From Bugulina stolonifera (lineage: Eukaryota > Bryozoa > Gymnolaemata > Cheilostomatida > Bugulidae): DNA of 64,000 nucleotides. The notes beneath the pieces are model-generated. The model was not told where the DNA came from and made no database searches. It saw only the letters and a list, made by a program, of their open reading frames with translations. The translations under genes and the position numbers were made by a program. The stretch is taken from NCBI GenBank assembly GCA_935421135.1, contig OW285193.1, forward strand, positions 17,842,099-17,906,098, given 5' to 3'. How positions within the stretch are numbered: position 1 is the first letter of the stretch; every line of letters starts with the position of its first letter. Shown here in pieces: positions 28,901-40,821 of this stretch.

Positions 28901-30671
28901 TAATAGCTCTACTAACCACTTCTAAACCCAACACATTGCCGTGAAGTGAACCGTATCGTAGAAGTCGGATACCACCAGCATTGGTGGATATGTTGCCTCC
29001 AATATGGCAGCTACCTTTAGCACCGAGGTCAAGGGGCATCATAAGGTTATGAGAAGATAACTCCTTGTCTAGTGTCTCCAGTATACAGCCTGACTGGCAG
29101 GTAAGCACCCCTACAGAGTGAATACATACATATAGATATTATATAAAGTAGGAAATAAAGATCGGCACCAATATAATACATGTATATAGTGATTGTGTCA
29201 AGTCAGTCCGCTTACGATGTGTTACACAACATTCAGTCTGAGACGACCTTCAACATTGTCCGGGTCTAGAACGCATGTGAACATATAAAGGAATAGACAT
29301 AGAAGTTGTGTTAACAGTGTAAATACTTACCAGCTGTTGAGTCTATGTCTATCACTTTATTCATCCGAGATGTTGATATAATTACTTCATCAAATACGGG
29401 AACACTTCCACCGACTAGACCTAAATTAAACCATCAACATGGCATTGAGACAGTACAGCACAGCATAGCATAGCACAGTATAGGATAGCACAGCACAGTA
29501 CAGCATAGCATAGCACAGCACAACGTAGCAGAGCATAGTACAATAGAGAACACTATAGCACGGTACAATGTAGTACATTTATATTAACTTTTAGAAGTAC
29601 AGCATAGTAATAGCAGAAGACAAAGAACAGCACACATGTAGAAAAGTGCCACATGACTATCAAACCAAGAGAGTAGTGTACCATTATAGTATGGAATGAC
29701 AGTGCATTGTAATACTCTGGTGTTATCAAAGACAAAGGTTTACTTGGCTCAACTAAGTTCCCCTAATACAAGTGCACTGTGAACAATGAACATGTATACT
29801 AATAATTTCTCATAGGAAAGAAAAGAACTACATGTATAAACGGAAGACCGCTGAGAAGAAATAGTTTTAATGCAAACACACACCAGTATTGGTTGCTAGG
29901 TGACAGCTAATGCAGACACTTACCTGTATTACCTCCCTGAGGACACACAGCTAAGCTATGCTCATTGCAGTATTGGAGGATACTGGACACCTGTTGAGTA
30001 GATTCCGGACGAAGAACAATTCCACTTTGTCCTAGAAAAGGAGATATAACACGGCATGTAGCCTACATGTATATAAAGTAATACTAGACACATGTACAAT
30101 TTGTATTCCTTATATTTCGTTACTAGTCATAGGATGATCATCAGAATGAATTTAATTTCCACTGATTATGATACTAGGACTAATATCAAAATATAAGGAA
30201 TAGAAATCAAAAGTACGCCTGTATATCATGTATATACAGTCATATAAACATGTAAATCAGATATACAGTACACAGTCATATATATGCATGTCTGGGTGTG
30301 GGCGTGCATGTTTGCAAACCGGATTGTATCTATCCACTAGTAAAACAAGAAGGAATTCTACATATTACTTGTACAGAAGATTTGAACTATGAATATAATC
30401 TAGAACTCCAACCTATGCTCTGATTAAACAAACCTTTAACAGTTTTCAGCCAATCGGTGTTGTAACCGTCTAAATCTGAACACAGAACATTGTCAACTCC
30501 CAACATACTCTCAAATGATTTCACATCGCTCTCAGAAAGGTAAGCAAACCCTTTTCGCTCAAGTTTTGGGTAACGGCTTGTGGTAAGTGCTACATCACTC
30601 GACAGCAACCTGATCCCAACAGAGGTTGCAGTTCTTCTAAGGCTGACAAAATGCTTTGCGGCCGAAAACAT
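25984..30671 (-). CDS. D2HGDH: D-2-hydroxyglutarate dehydrogenase, copy B
   Basis: Second complete ten-exon copy: 30434-30671, 29924-30031, 29331-29420, 28917-29110, 28517-28685, 27966-28142, 27608-27717, 26628-26802, 26394-26516, 25984-26111. Each exon has the same length as in copy A, except exon 6, which is 177 bp against 171. This gives 503 residues. It keeps canonical [10 protein letters not shown] and [15 protein letters not shown], but reads [14 protein letters not shown] where copy A and human have Thr in place of that Ala (codon at 26773-26775). All junctions are GT..AG in phase and there are no stops. It likely has the same enzymatic role; whether the Ala matters is open. Confidence 0.93.
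26855..27405. mobile_element. ~540-bp insertion in D2HGDH-B intron 7, likely DNA transposon
   Basis: Unit A reads ATAAGACTAGTAAC without interruption at this place. Unit B reads ATAAAACTAGTGCTGGGCGG, then about 540 bp, then ATAAGACTAGTAAT. The flanking A(A/G)ACTAGT looks like a target duplication with one mismatch. No clear terminal inverted repeats or coding capacity were seen, so the class is uncertain. Confidence 0.6.
29445..29575. repeat. TAGCA/CAGTA-type minisatellite in D2HGDH-B intron 2
   Basis: Shorter counterpart of the 21545-21745 array, beside exon 3 of copy B. Confidence 0.75.
30104..30202. mobile_element. Small ~100-bp inverted-repeat element in D2HGDH-B intron 1
   Basis: The left end TATTCCTTATATTTCGTTAC pairs with the right end AATATAAGGAATA (reversed: TATTCCTTATATTTTGATAT). 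It is absent from copy A intron 1. It fits a short MITE. Confidence 0.6.
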
Positions 30672-30717
30672 TGTGTTGTTTATTGCCGGCCAACTATGTG
30701 GAGTCCTAAAAAGAACT

Positions 30718-33206
30718 TTGATGCTTAGGTATAGGTTTACTACACTGTTATGGAAACTGACTCAGTACAGCTAAGCTGTTGAGTTTACATATTAACTAAC
30801 TAACCAGGTTTGGCAAAGGCAGTTCAGTGTGAACTAACTACATAATGTATTAGACAGTAGTACCCAGCAACAACGTAAATGGTTTCTAGCTACAGGCTAC
30901 TCTCCCCCATCAGCTGAGACCAAGTGTGAGGTCGTCCTGCCCCCAGCAAAGTTCTAGACTAGGTTTAAGTACAAGTAGTTAGTGTCTGCCTGACTGGCGT
31001 TGCCTCTTTACTCCGGTCACACTTTATGCAGTCTGTGCCCCTGCTAACCAGCCGGATACAACAATATTGTTGTGTCCTGAGCCGAGACACTGCCTCCACT
31101 GACATTTATGCACATACATAACTTATAGATGCATTACCATATCGTGCATCATTGTGTATATACTTTGTAGCCGATATTTTTCTTATATGTGCATACCTCT
31201 TACATTACTTGTAACATCTAGGCCTGCATGTATATGCACTTATACTGTACAGTGGTAATGGTAATGTCTCTCACAGCCTAGTAAACCGGGTTGCGCCCAA
31301 GCAGACTGGTTGGAATTCCATCTCCATGCACTCCATCCTTTTGGCAGGTAAACTTTCCTTTACGCCCTGGACTGGGCACAGAGGTCATCCTCTCTTCACA
31401 ACATGTATCTTGCTGTCATGGTCGGACAATAAGTACATTAGGCTAGTGTCGGCCTGGTTGGTCTTGCTTCCCCTCTCTGATGCTCTAGCTGTATTGCTGC
31501 ACGGCTGCACCGTCACTTCCCAGTCGGACACAACATGCATGTAACTACTATACACTTGTTTATTTTATATTATAATATTTACATGTAAGCCTAATGCTCT
31601 TTTAATTCTCTTCCTTTGCAGAAATACAGAAAATTAAAAATATATATTAATAAAACTATTAATATCATAAATAGCTACTGCATATTATTCACTCTAGTTA
31701 TATATAAAAATAATAATAATATAGTTAACAATAAAATATCATCGTAGAAATAATGTCAACATTATAACAAGGAGTAAGATTATAATTATATTATAATAAT
31801 TATAATATTTTCATTTTATCAGAAAATGTAAATGAAGCAGTTTAGTTTGCAAAAATTAATAAAACCTTCCTTGTTTTTCATTTTTTTGTGTGTCGCTTTT
31901 AGATTTGCAATGGCACCTACTAACTAAATAAAACCCAAGTGAACTGGTACTAGAAACCACTCTAGTTCAGTTACCAGCTTGAGCTTGGAAGCCAAAGAAA
32001 GTTGGCTTTGCGTGATCTTAATTTACCCCACTAAATCGCTTCTAATATGTCGCACTCTGCATAATCATATTAGTAACTGCATGGATAAAAAACTAAGAGC
32101 TCTGCAGCAGTGGAGTTAGGTACAGAAGTGGTTAAATTGAAGATGGTCTTTGCAGTGCTGCATAAATTGGGAAAACCCACATTCACTCCAGATGCCCTTG
32201 ACTGCACCGGAAACTGTTCTTTTTGTTTTTGCGACCGGATGTTGCTAAGATGTATCAACTTCAGCCATTGGTACGGGGTTAGCAACACAACCATTTACAC
32301 TAGCAACCAAACTCTGACTGGTTCCATCATAGAGTTATCTCTATGGGTTCCATTCTTTTACATAAGTCCTATTTACAACGGCAATACTGCAATTTCTTAG
32401 TACATGTAAGGCCTATACTGTCTTTTATATTAATATTTCACCCAGGGGTGTAAACACTGTAAACTATAGAAAATTCTCATATACCATACACCTACATATT
32501 TATACCAGCAATGAGCTTGCAAAAGTCCCATAGCCATAGTGTATTGAGCATTTATACCTCATTGAGCAATGAGCCTAGAACAAATGATCAACCTCATAAC
32601 AAAACTAGAACTAGAATTGCAATTGTGAAAATCAACTCAACAACAAAAATGGAAGACAACCAAAATACTTTCACTTCTTTTCACCATTGTTTATATAAAT
32701 GTTTTTGAACCATTAAAATTGTTATTTGCCATTTGGTGTGAATTTAAGATTTATATTCTATATTTTATGTATTAATAAACTACGTGATATTTCTATATAA
32801 GACATGATTGTATTTATTATAATTTGCAATTAACCAAAAAGTGTTACTGCATACATATTGCAATACCAGCGAGCAAGAAAGCACCATCCTGCCAATATAT
32901 TAAGTAGGTGTATTAACTTCAGATTTAGAAACACACAAGGCTAGCTATGAATACAATATAACAACAAAGTTTAACCAGTACTATTTGGCATGAGGGTTAC
33001 AATGCAATACATAATACAAACACCTGTTAATCACTGTAACCACTAACAGTGCAAAAATCTCAATCGTCCAGAGTCTAACGTCCGTACATAGTATTATGCT
33101 CAAAACTTGCTGAAAAATGTTGACCATAGGACGTGCACATCACATACATGTACATGGATCTGACAGAACCTACCGGTAGAATAGAACTGAAGTCAAACAA
33201 CCTGTT
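30718..33206. other. Intergenic region
   Basis: It holds unique sequence upstream of D2HGDH-B and the 3' flank of the next minus-strand gene. 31560-31880 is very AT-rich. Open frames at 32110-32400 (+) and 32070-32294 (-) overlap each other and resemble no family I know. A MITE arm lies at 33004-33078. Confidence 0.5.
33004..33078. mobile_element. Decayed single arm of the junction-type MITE
   Basis: CAATACATAATACAAACACC, then TGTTAATCACTGTAACCACTAACA and AAAATCTCAATCGTCCAGAGTCT, match one arm of 23141-23283 with several substitutions. Confidence 0.7.
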
Positions 33207-36200
33207 CTATGGATAATTACTAATTGTAATATCAGATATTTTACTGTTTGATTTCTCAGCATCAGCTGGTTGATATCCTGCAGCCAAAAGGCGGTGAATA
33301 AGGTCTGTAAGCCTTGAGTTCTTGGTAGGCACAACACCGTTGGTGCATGGGCTCACTGTGAGACTAATGCTACATGTAAAAACAAAATAATACATGGGTA
33401 AGGTTTACCATAATCAGTACAATGTATATAATATGATGAAATTAATAATGTTTATTATATACACAATGAGCATGTACATCATGTTATGCTCATTTCATGT
33501 TGACTAAGCTATAAAGAACGCTAAAGGGAGGCCCTCCCCCCCCCCCCCCCCCCCAACATACTGATATCGGGTGTCTTACTTCTGCATTTTTGTTAGGACC
33601 TATTCATCTGTGCTTTACTTTTGTTTGACAAATGGAATTTTTGGTTAGATAAATATGTTCTTGTGCTGTAGTCATAAATCACAATGATAACACCTGGTTG
33701 CAGAAATACCAGGGTTGTACCCACCAAATTACATGCCTAAACTTTGGTTAACAGGCTAATTTTGAGTTGCTAGTCCTGGACAGGGTCAACAGTGCTTATA
33801 CATGTAATTGCAACCTCTATGGAGTTGCTGTCTCTTTCCTCATTAAAGTAGTTCACTTTTCAGCTACTACTTCCGTCTACGCATACATTGAAATTAAACT
33901 AATACTGCACTGTAGCTACTTTAGTCGGATTCAATATTGAAATCAAAATCTAACATCTATAGTGAGATGCAGTTGTAAAACCACACGTTATAATTACCTT
34001 TGTAAGGTACTGATTTCGGAACGCTCTTCAACTCTGACCTCATCTCGTGGAAAATCCTCTAACATAATACTTGTACGTTGAGTGTGAAACGGTCCTTCTA
34101 TGAGATTCCTAAGCCTGGGGTTATTAGTAGGGATAAGTCCACCATTACATCTGCCAGCACTGATAAGTCAAGGTATACACCACATCCTATTATTTCACAC
34201 TTTTACTTGTAACACTATACTACATAATTTATGGGTAGCTCTCATTCTAAGCATTTGGTTGCAACAAAATGTTGTTGTCTCCTATTGGGAACAACAGCTT
34301 ATGGGTACCTATGTTAATACATGCGGATAGTGATTGCACCTACATGCACATGTACATGGACGTATATTTTATTCAAACAATGTAAAATATTAATTAGATA
34401 AAAGACAACAAAAGTCTTAACAAAGTTGTACTACAGTGTATACAAGTACAGTCATAACTGCCACATTCTGAAACGATAGTGCTTCGGAGTGGTAAAGTGA
34501 ATAGAATGATATGGCAGTAGAAATTATATGAGGTTATAACTATAACTATTCACTAGTCACCTTCTTAGTACAGAAATTCCTGGCTGGACGTAATCTGTAG
34601 ACTCAAGTCTTGAAGCACAATCTGCAATATTAGATATTAAAAGGATAAACATTGTTATCATGAGTCTGCACTGGAAGTTATTGGTTAGTGCTGTATCAAG
34701 TAAACAAATGAATGAGATGAAAGAATAAAACTTACTCGTTTCTCGTATTGCAGCATTAGTTGCACAATACATGTGATCTTGTGGCTGTGGAGTAATAAAT
34801 GATCTTTCTACAAAGTCAACAGTGAATATACACCATCTGACACGCCCACTATATTCAACAACATAGTGCACTATATCTACATGTACATGTACATGTAAAC
34901 ACAATTTTTATCTACAGATGGTGGGAGAATAGTTCTCAATTTTGCAGGTCGAGTTGCGTCATCAATCTTTAAGAGCCACAGGTTCAGATCCTAGTAGAAA
35001 GCGAGTTCTTCCACTCAGAGTCATCTAAGTTGTGACCAGATGTAGGACATGAGAACGTACAGATGTAGGACATGAGAACGTACAGATGTAGGACATGAGA
35101 ACGTACAGAAGGGGACATGAGAACGTACAGAAGGGTACATGAGAACGTACAGATGTAGGACATGAGAACGTACAGATGTAGGACATGAGAACGTACGGAT
35201 GTAGGACATGAGAACGTATGGAAGGGGTGTGACATTTTTACTTGGCCAACACCCAGCATAGAATCTAACAGTGGTTAACCCAAGCCCTTCAACCCTAAGA
35301 ATATAAATTGTCGTGTTTAGTCAACATGACCACCAGCTGTTTGACGTATACATGCAGTTATGGAATCAAATGTTCTTTATAACTCACTTTCAGTACATCT
35401 AGACTTTTTCCTAGCTGTCCCGCTGCAGCCATGGGCTGATTCCCATGAGCTGGCAATGCTTCTTTTTCTTCTGGTCACTGACGAGGAAGCAGTCTCTGAA
35501 CAAACTCTATGTCTTCTCACAATTCTCTTCTAGCATCACAATGTATGGTATGTATTATACTGTACAGTGTGACATACACAATGTATGGTATATGTATTAT
35601 ACTGTACAGTGTGACATACGCAATGTATGGTATATGTATTATACTGTACAGTGTGACATACACAATGTGTGGTATGTATTATACTGTACAGTGTGACATA
35701 CACAATGTATGGTATGTATTATACTGTACAGTGTGACATACACAATGTGTGGTACATGTTATGCTGTAGAGTGCTGTACTGTAGAAGTACTGAGGTGGTG
35801 AATAGCAAGAATATAAATAATTATACATAGCAATTATATATGCGTTAGAAAGCTGAGATTTACCTTCTTAGAAGAAGTATTGTCAAACACTGCACTAGAT
35901 TTATCCTCTCTTTGCTTTTCTAGCATTAAACGAAGACTGAGAGCCTAAAGTGGGATAACAATGTGGTAAGGTTTACTGCTGTACACTCATATGCTAGATT
36001 AAACAGCCATGCAATATGCACATGTGCTCATAGTACAGTATATCCAGATCATAACTAAAATACATAGTACATGTATAATATAATATTCAGAGAACAAGAA
36101 CTAGCAGTTATTAATTTTCTACCTGAAAGAATGCTCTCTCTTGGTCCCAGATAGGGTAGTCCTCCCCATTAACTGGCACTGCATCCTGGCACCAGCATGG

Positions 36201-36278
36201 GGACTCTGACCCCCCACAGTAAGAGGTGTCCACATCTGTAACATTACCTGGTCTCACTGTACAATCTATAACATCCAT
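33207..36278 (-). CDS. Unrecognised 278-residue protein, seven exons
   Basis: Exons 36123-36278, 35864-35944, 35388-35529, 34736-34807, 34561-34621, 33998-34159 and 33207-33369 join in phase at every GT..AG boundary, from ATG to TAG (837 bp). I do not recognise the family. The N-terminus is acidic and Cys-rich (SPCWCQDAVPVNGEDYPIWD). A helix-like FFQALSLRLMLEKQRED follows at about 50-66. A basic block KKKRIVRRHR at about 78-87 and RRKRS at about 99-103 look like nuclear localisation signals. Two related motifs lie near the C-terminus at about 175 and 233 (CNGGLIPTNNPRLRNLIE and CTNGVVPTKNSRLTDLIH). There are no membrane segments. It is probably a nuclear protein, by inference from the basic blocks only. 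Confidence 0.75.
33536..33554. repeat. 19-nt poly-C tract
   Basis: Uninterrupted run of C in an intron of the unrecognised gene. The length may be affected by sequencing error. Confidence 0.9.
35035..35222. repeat. ~23-bp minisatellite, intronic
   Basis: About nine units of ACAGATGTAGGACATGAGAACGT type, some with the shorter AGAAGGGGACATGAGAACGT form, lie between exons 34736-34807 and 35388-35529. Confidence 0.9.
35540..35755. repeat. ~40-bp minisatellite starting 11 nt upstream of an exon
   Basis: Five units of ATGTATGGTATGTATTATAC followed by TGTACAGTGTGACATACACA. On the gene strand the array lies directly upstream of the acceptor of exon 35388-35529, again in the branch-point zone. Confidence 0.9.
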
Positions 36279-39200
36279 TGCTGCAATGCACTATGTAACA
36301 AAATAACTTCTTATTGGGAAAATCAGCTGCTAACAAATGACTAAAAGTAAAACGTTACGGCAATTGAAAAGCAACAATGGGGTGATAATATATTTTTCAA
36401 CAATGGTGCCCCATAGTAATGAAATTAGATTAGTATGACCATATCTTATAGTGCAGTACATGGCTTGTAATTTTAGTATTGCACCTTCCAACATAATACT
36501 GTACATCCTGAAATGTCTTATTAGGTCAATATTTACCATGTGTATGCCATTACTGCACGCACATGTCGCATCACTACGCTGTACTGCTGTATATTGAAAC
36601 TGTATATACATGTACATGTACAATGTATATGCTGATGTGCATTAATATTACTGCATGTAGTATATTATGTAGAACATGCATATGGTCTAGTATCGCATGC
36701 GTCATATCATAAAATCACAGCTAGGTATTTGTATCTGAGCTAAAACACCTGTTCATGCAGTTAGATATTATGTTACATGGCCGTCGTCTGTGTAGTTCCA
36801 AACAACAATGCTACCAAGTCTTATCTGTACAATCAAAGTAGGAAATGTAACTAGAATCCAAACATGCAAGGTGCATATTGTAAGTTGTTCTAATACATGT
36901 ATATACATGTAGTTGTGAAAAATCGGAGCTTTTTATAAGACAGCATAGCTGCCAGTGCGCCGTACATCTCAGAAAAGACGAAGATTTACTATCCAAGTGA
37001 GTTGGGTGGGTTATCAAAATTAATTTTGATTAATGGCTAAAAATAAAGGTCTCTTGCCAAATACAAAAGGGTCAACATTCAACAAGTGTGCATACACACT
37101 ATCCTGCACAGACCGAATGTTCGAAAGTAAAATATTGCAATACAACTTCTTGGAATTGTTTTCTCTTGATCAAGCTATGCCGAAAATGTGTGCGAAATTA
37201 ATGCCGACTAGATCACAGCTAGAACAACAAAGAAAATAAACTAATGTCAAGGTCTCAAATTGGATTTTTAGAAAGTAAAATAAATGTAATAAATAACTGA
37301 TTTGCCCATGTCAAGTCAATTTGAATTTAGGAAATTGCAAATCTGGTAAAATATTTAGCTTTGTCTTTTCTATCAATTTTCTTTAAATCTAATCAATAGA
37401 TCTGTGCTTATAGATAGTTTGCTGTCGAGTAAGTATTTTATTTGTCTAGTTGGAGTTTGAGTTTCAGTTTTTTAGGTAGGAAAATATTGTTTCTACCTTC
37501 TATGGAATCTGAGACTTGGATCAACTTTTAGAATTTACCAGAGATGTGTGCAAGTTTTATTTTGGAAACTCAAGTTTTCATGGCCAACTCTTAGTTGTGA
37601 CTCTTCAAGTTACAAGTCAATTCTTTCAGTGACAGATCAAAACTTTCAAGTTACGAGTTAAATATTTACATGTCCCCAGAAACTCAAGTTTTTGTCAAGT
37701 TATCCAAGTTAACTACAAGCAAGTTTCAATTCAATTCTTTGCTTGTTTAACTCGAGTCTTTTTATAGAGTTATTGGGTTATTGTTTAGCTTATGGTGAAA
37801 TTTTGTTAGGAAAAGTTGCTAGAAGTTCAAATTTCAAAGCAAAATGTCACAGTTTTAGTGTAAAATGTCTTATAATTGTGGTTGTGGTTGGTGGTTATAG
37901 CTGTGGTTATTTCTATTCATTACAATTCACAGCTGCCCAATGAAAACTCGAGTTATTGAATATTTCAACATAATGATGTGTGAGTTAAGAGTCTTTGATC
38001 ATAGCCATAATTGAATTACAATTCAAGTTACAAGTTTTTGACAGCTGTGTATTCAAGTTACGAGTCTTTATAATAAGCCATAAAATGTTGCTTGAATTAA
38101 CTCGAGTGAGAGTCTTTAACTCGAGTCTGGCATCTCTGGAATTTACCAGCCTATGTTTTATATTTTAATGATGAATAAAATAGTTATAGTAGGTTATAAT
38201 TACAATTGATATATAAATGAGTTTTAGTGTAAATACGGTTAATAAAATAATAAATCATAAAATAATATAATTATTATTATAAATATTCATAATCATAATG
38301 ATAATAATTATATAATATAAATATTTATATTTTGCTTAGTATATTATAATTATTCAAGTCCAACCATTTGATATTATTATTATACATTATCATGATATCA
38401 TTTAAGCATCGGAGGGAATGTAGTTCGGTTGATTCCATCCATGGTCGAGTCATTGCCTGTTTCTACCTCCGGCTTCTGTTTTACCTTGAATAGTCCTGTG
38501 ATGCCTGGGACCTGGTTTCGTGTGAAATGTCTCATCTTCATGCTAAAAATTTGAAAAGACTTCAGTTTCTCGATTAGCCTTTGAGGTAACTGGAATGAGG
38601 ATTTCACCAGTTTCGTAGGAAGCTCCGAGATTTGGCTTTGCTCTGAAATCTGACACCTGCATCAAGTGATGCCGTCTGTAGTATCATCCAGTTTATAAGC
38701 GGGACTGTAGTTGAAAGAATGGTACAAGGTCTTCACACACAGCTGGTTCAATGTCTTTTACTACTAGTGAAAATTTATTCTGAGGAAGAATACAGTTCTG
38801 TGCTAACTATTTGGCCTAATTACTATACAAAAACTATTTGAATAAACTACTCCCAATATATTGTAGTCCTTTGGTTTGGTTTACTTCCAAAGACTTAGGT
38901 CATCTGTAGTTTGTTTTGCGCAGACAGCAACTACACTGTATTTACGGTTTTCTACCCAAAGAGAGGCATGAATATTGGTACCAACACTCTGAGTAATGAC
39001 CACTGATAACCAGCCCAATGTGTTTGCGCTGTCCCTAGTATTAAAAGGTCTACGTTGCTATTTTTGTCAACCATCCCAGTTCCTAAGAGGCACACCCTTT
39101 CCGACCCTTAGGCTTGATCTATATTTGCCCTTTGCATACACGGATTACACGTCTATTGTCTTGGCCTGTTGCTGGAGATTCAATACTATAGAGAGTATGA

Positions 39201-39597
39201 GGTTATAATTATAGAATGATAATTATGACTGTGATGTTCAATACCTCATTTAAAGAATAGAACACGGTTTAAACATAAATACTAAACTTTAAAGAGAGAA
39301 TATTCCTAAGTAATCTGTGTTTTGTACGCATTAATATAGACCATGTCTCTTCAAGGCCTATCCCATTATTCAAAATTTTCCACAACAATTAATTTACAGC
39401 ACTGAACCAATATCTCGTCAAGCTCAGCTACTGTCACATGATAAGAATTTGTGTACTAGTAATGGAGTCTATAATCGATTGTTCCATTCTTTTACATTGC
39501 GATTGCGTGGCTTTATTTCATAGGGATTTGAGTTACAGTCTTTACAATATTTCGTGAGTAATGCCTATATTTTTGCAGTATGAAGAAATAAACTGTC
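36279..39597. other. Intergenic region between divergent genes
   Basis: It separates the unrecognised minus-strand gene from NPRL2 (+). It contains a 600-bp hAT element (37539-38138) and very AT-rich sequence (38150-38400). A 69-codon minus-strand open frame at 38398-38607 (SSFQLPQRLIEKLK...) resembles nothing I know. Confidence 0.5.
37539..38138. mobile_element. Non-autonomous hAT element, 600 bp
   Basis: It starts CAGAGATGTGTGCAAG and ends CTGGCATCTCTG. The 8-bp duplication GAATTTAC flanks both sides (37531-37538 and 38139-38146). The inside is rich in TCAAGTTACAAGT and ACTCGAGT motifs, like the 23387-24199 element. No transposase is seen. Confidence 0.9.
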
Positions 39598-40821
39598 ATG
39601 GCAGATTCTGGAGTGAAAATTGAGAGTATCTTCTTTTGTCAGTTTGATCGAGAAAAGGGACCACAACTCAAATATCAAGTACCAGAGACCAAAAACATCA
39701 TCAACGCAGATAGCTTCCATTCCATACAGAATTATCTTATTCCAAGGGAGGAGCTGCAACAGAAACTGATTACTGTGAAAGCGTTTGGACACAAGATTTT
39801 GGGTTGTCCTGTGTATATAAAAGGGCGCATATATTCCCGCAATGCCTTCATATTTAATTTGTGTTTTGTCTTTAAACCGAATGTAAACACGTCATGCTAT
39901 GAGTGGGTTTTGAAGAAACTTGTGCAATACTTCACAGTGCTAGAGCAGGAGTCAAATTATCTCAGTGGCATTTCTGATGGAATCCTGAAAGAAAAGAAAC
40001 AAAATAAGGTCTATTACACTTCTTTGAAGGAAGTATTGACGCAAGTCTTGAGTAAGCTCAACTCAGTAGGCTGTTGTGCTATTCCAATTGATGAGGCAAA
40101 TACGATACATTTGAAACTTGTGCCGAGCTATGATGTCCCTCCCACAGTGTCGGATCACCATGTCCCTCTCTTAACCTTCAAACTAGAAGATTATCATTTT
40201 CAACAATGGGATCTGGCTACTCAACAAATTCTACCAGTTATCGATGGTTTCAAGCATGTAGCATTAATAGCGGCAGAGTCTGGAAAAGATGTGCTATTGG
40301 TCAAGGCTTTGATAGAAAATCTTCTATACTTCAAACTGGTCAAAATAGTGTCTATATTCCAGTATTCCAATGTCTACATGGTAACATCCGATATAGATAA
40401 ACTATACAAGTGCAAAGATTTGCAAAAGCAATGTCTGGAAGCAGCTCAACTATTCAATAAAGAATTGCCAAACTTTGACAGTGTTGTAAAGGTGTTTTCT
40501 TGTTTTAACCATGGTACCATGGCCACGGTCAAGCAAATGTGTATTCGACTTCAACCTCGGGTCAAGCTCAATATTGATATCAAACAGCTCATACAATTTG
40601 GTGTAGTGCAAAACTTTATTCGAAGAATTCACAAATATCCAGTCTGCATTGGTGGTAGCTCTTTAGCAGCCCAACAAGCCGATCTAGTTACTGTCCAAAT
40701 TTTGAAGTACTGTGATGGTAAACACTCGTATGATGAAATATGTTGTGCACTGGGAATGAGCTATGAGGAACTCGACTTGAAGGTGGAAGAAAACCCGTCG
40801 ATAGTAGTATGCTGGAAATGA
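39598..40821 (+). CDS. NPRL2: NPRL2, GATOR1 complex subunit
   Basis: Single uninterrupted reading frame of 407 residues (human 380). NPRL2 pairs with NPRL3 and DEPDC5 in GATOR1, the GAP for RagA/B at the lysosome that turns off mTORC1 on amino-acid shortage. The N-terminus has the family signature: IESIFFCQFDREKGPQLKYQ, a longin-like fold, then VKAFGHKILGCPVYIKG and YSRNAFIFNLCFVF. The C-terminus ends LGMSYEELDLKVEENPSIVV-CWK, as in the family (human ends ...IIICWK). It is the only gene here with no coding introns and the only confidently assigned gene on the + strand. An acceptor-like TTTTTGCAG lies about 20 nt before the ATG, so a 5'-UTR intron is possible. Upstream of this ATG there is no alternative in-frame start. 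Confidence 0.96.
   Translation: MADSGVKIESIFFCQFDREKGPQLKYQVPETKNIINADSFHSIQNYLIPREELQQKLITVKAFGHKILGCPVYIKGRIYSRNAFIFNLCFVFKPNVNTSCYEWVLKKLVQYFTVLEQESNYLSGISDGILKEKKQNKVYYTSLKEVLTQVLSKLNSVGCCAIPIDEANTIHLKLVPSYDVPPTVSDHHVPLLTFKLEDYHFQQWDLATQQILPVIDGFKHVALIAAESGKDVLLVKALIENLLYFKLVKIVSIFQYSNVYMVTSDIDKLYKCKDLQKQCLEAAQLFNKELPNFDSVVKVFSCFNHGTMATVKQMCIRLQPRVKLNIDIKQLIQFGVVQNFIRRIHKYPVCIGGSSLAAQQADLVTVQILKYCDGKHSYDEICCALGMSYEELDLKVEENPSIVVCWK

Larger units (their letters stand above)
23294..30717. repeat. Segmental duplication, unit B
   Basis: Direct copy of 15339-23117. It starts inside AFG2A exon 1 and ends about 46 bp upstream of the D2HGDH-B start codon, where both units still share CCGGCCAACTATGTGG(G/A)GTCCTAAA before diverging. 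Confidence 0.92.

Noticed and set aside
32070..32400. Overlapping open frames of 74 and 96 codons
   Set aside because: They are antisense to each other with no recognisable domain and no splice partners.
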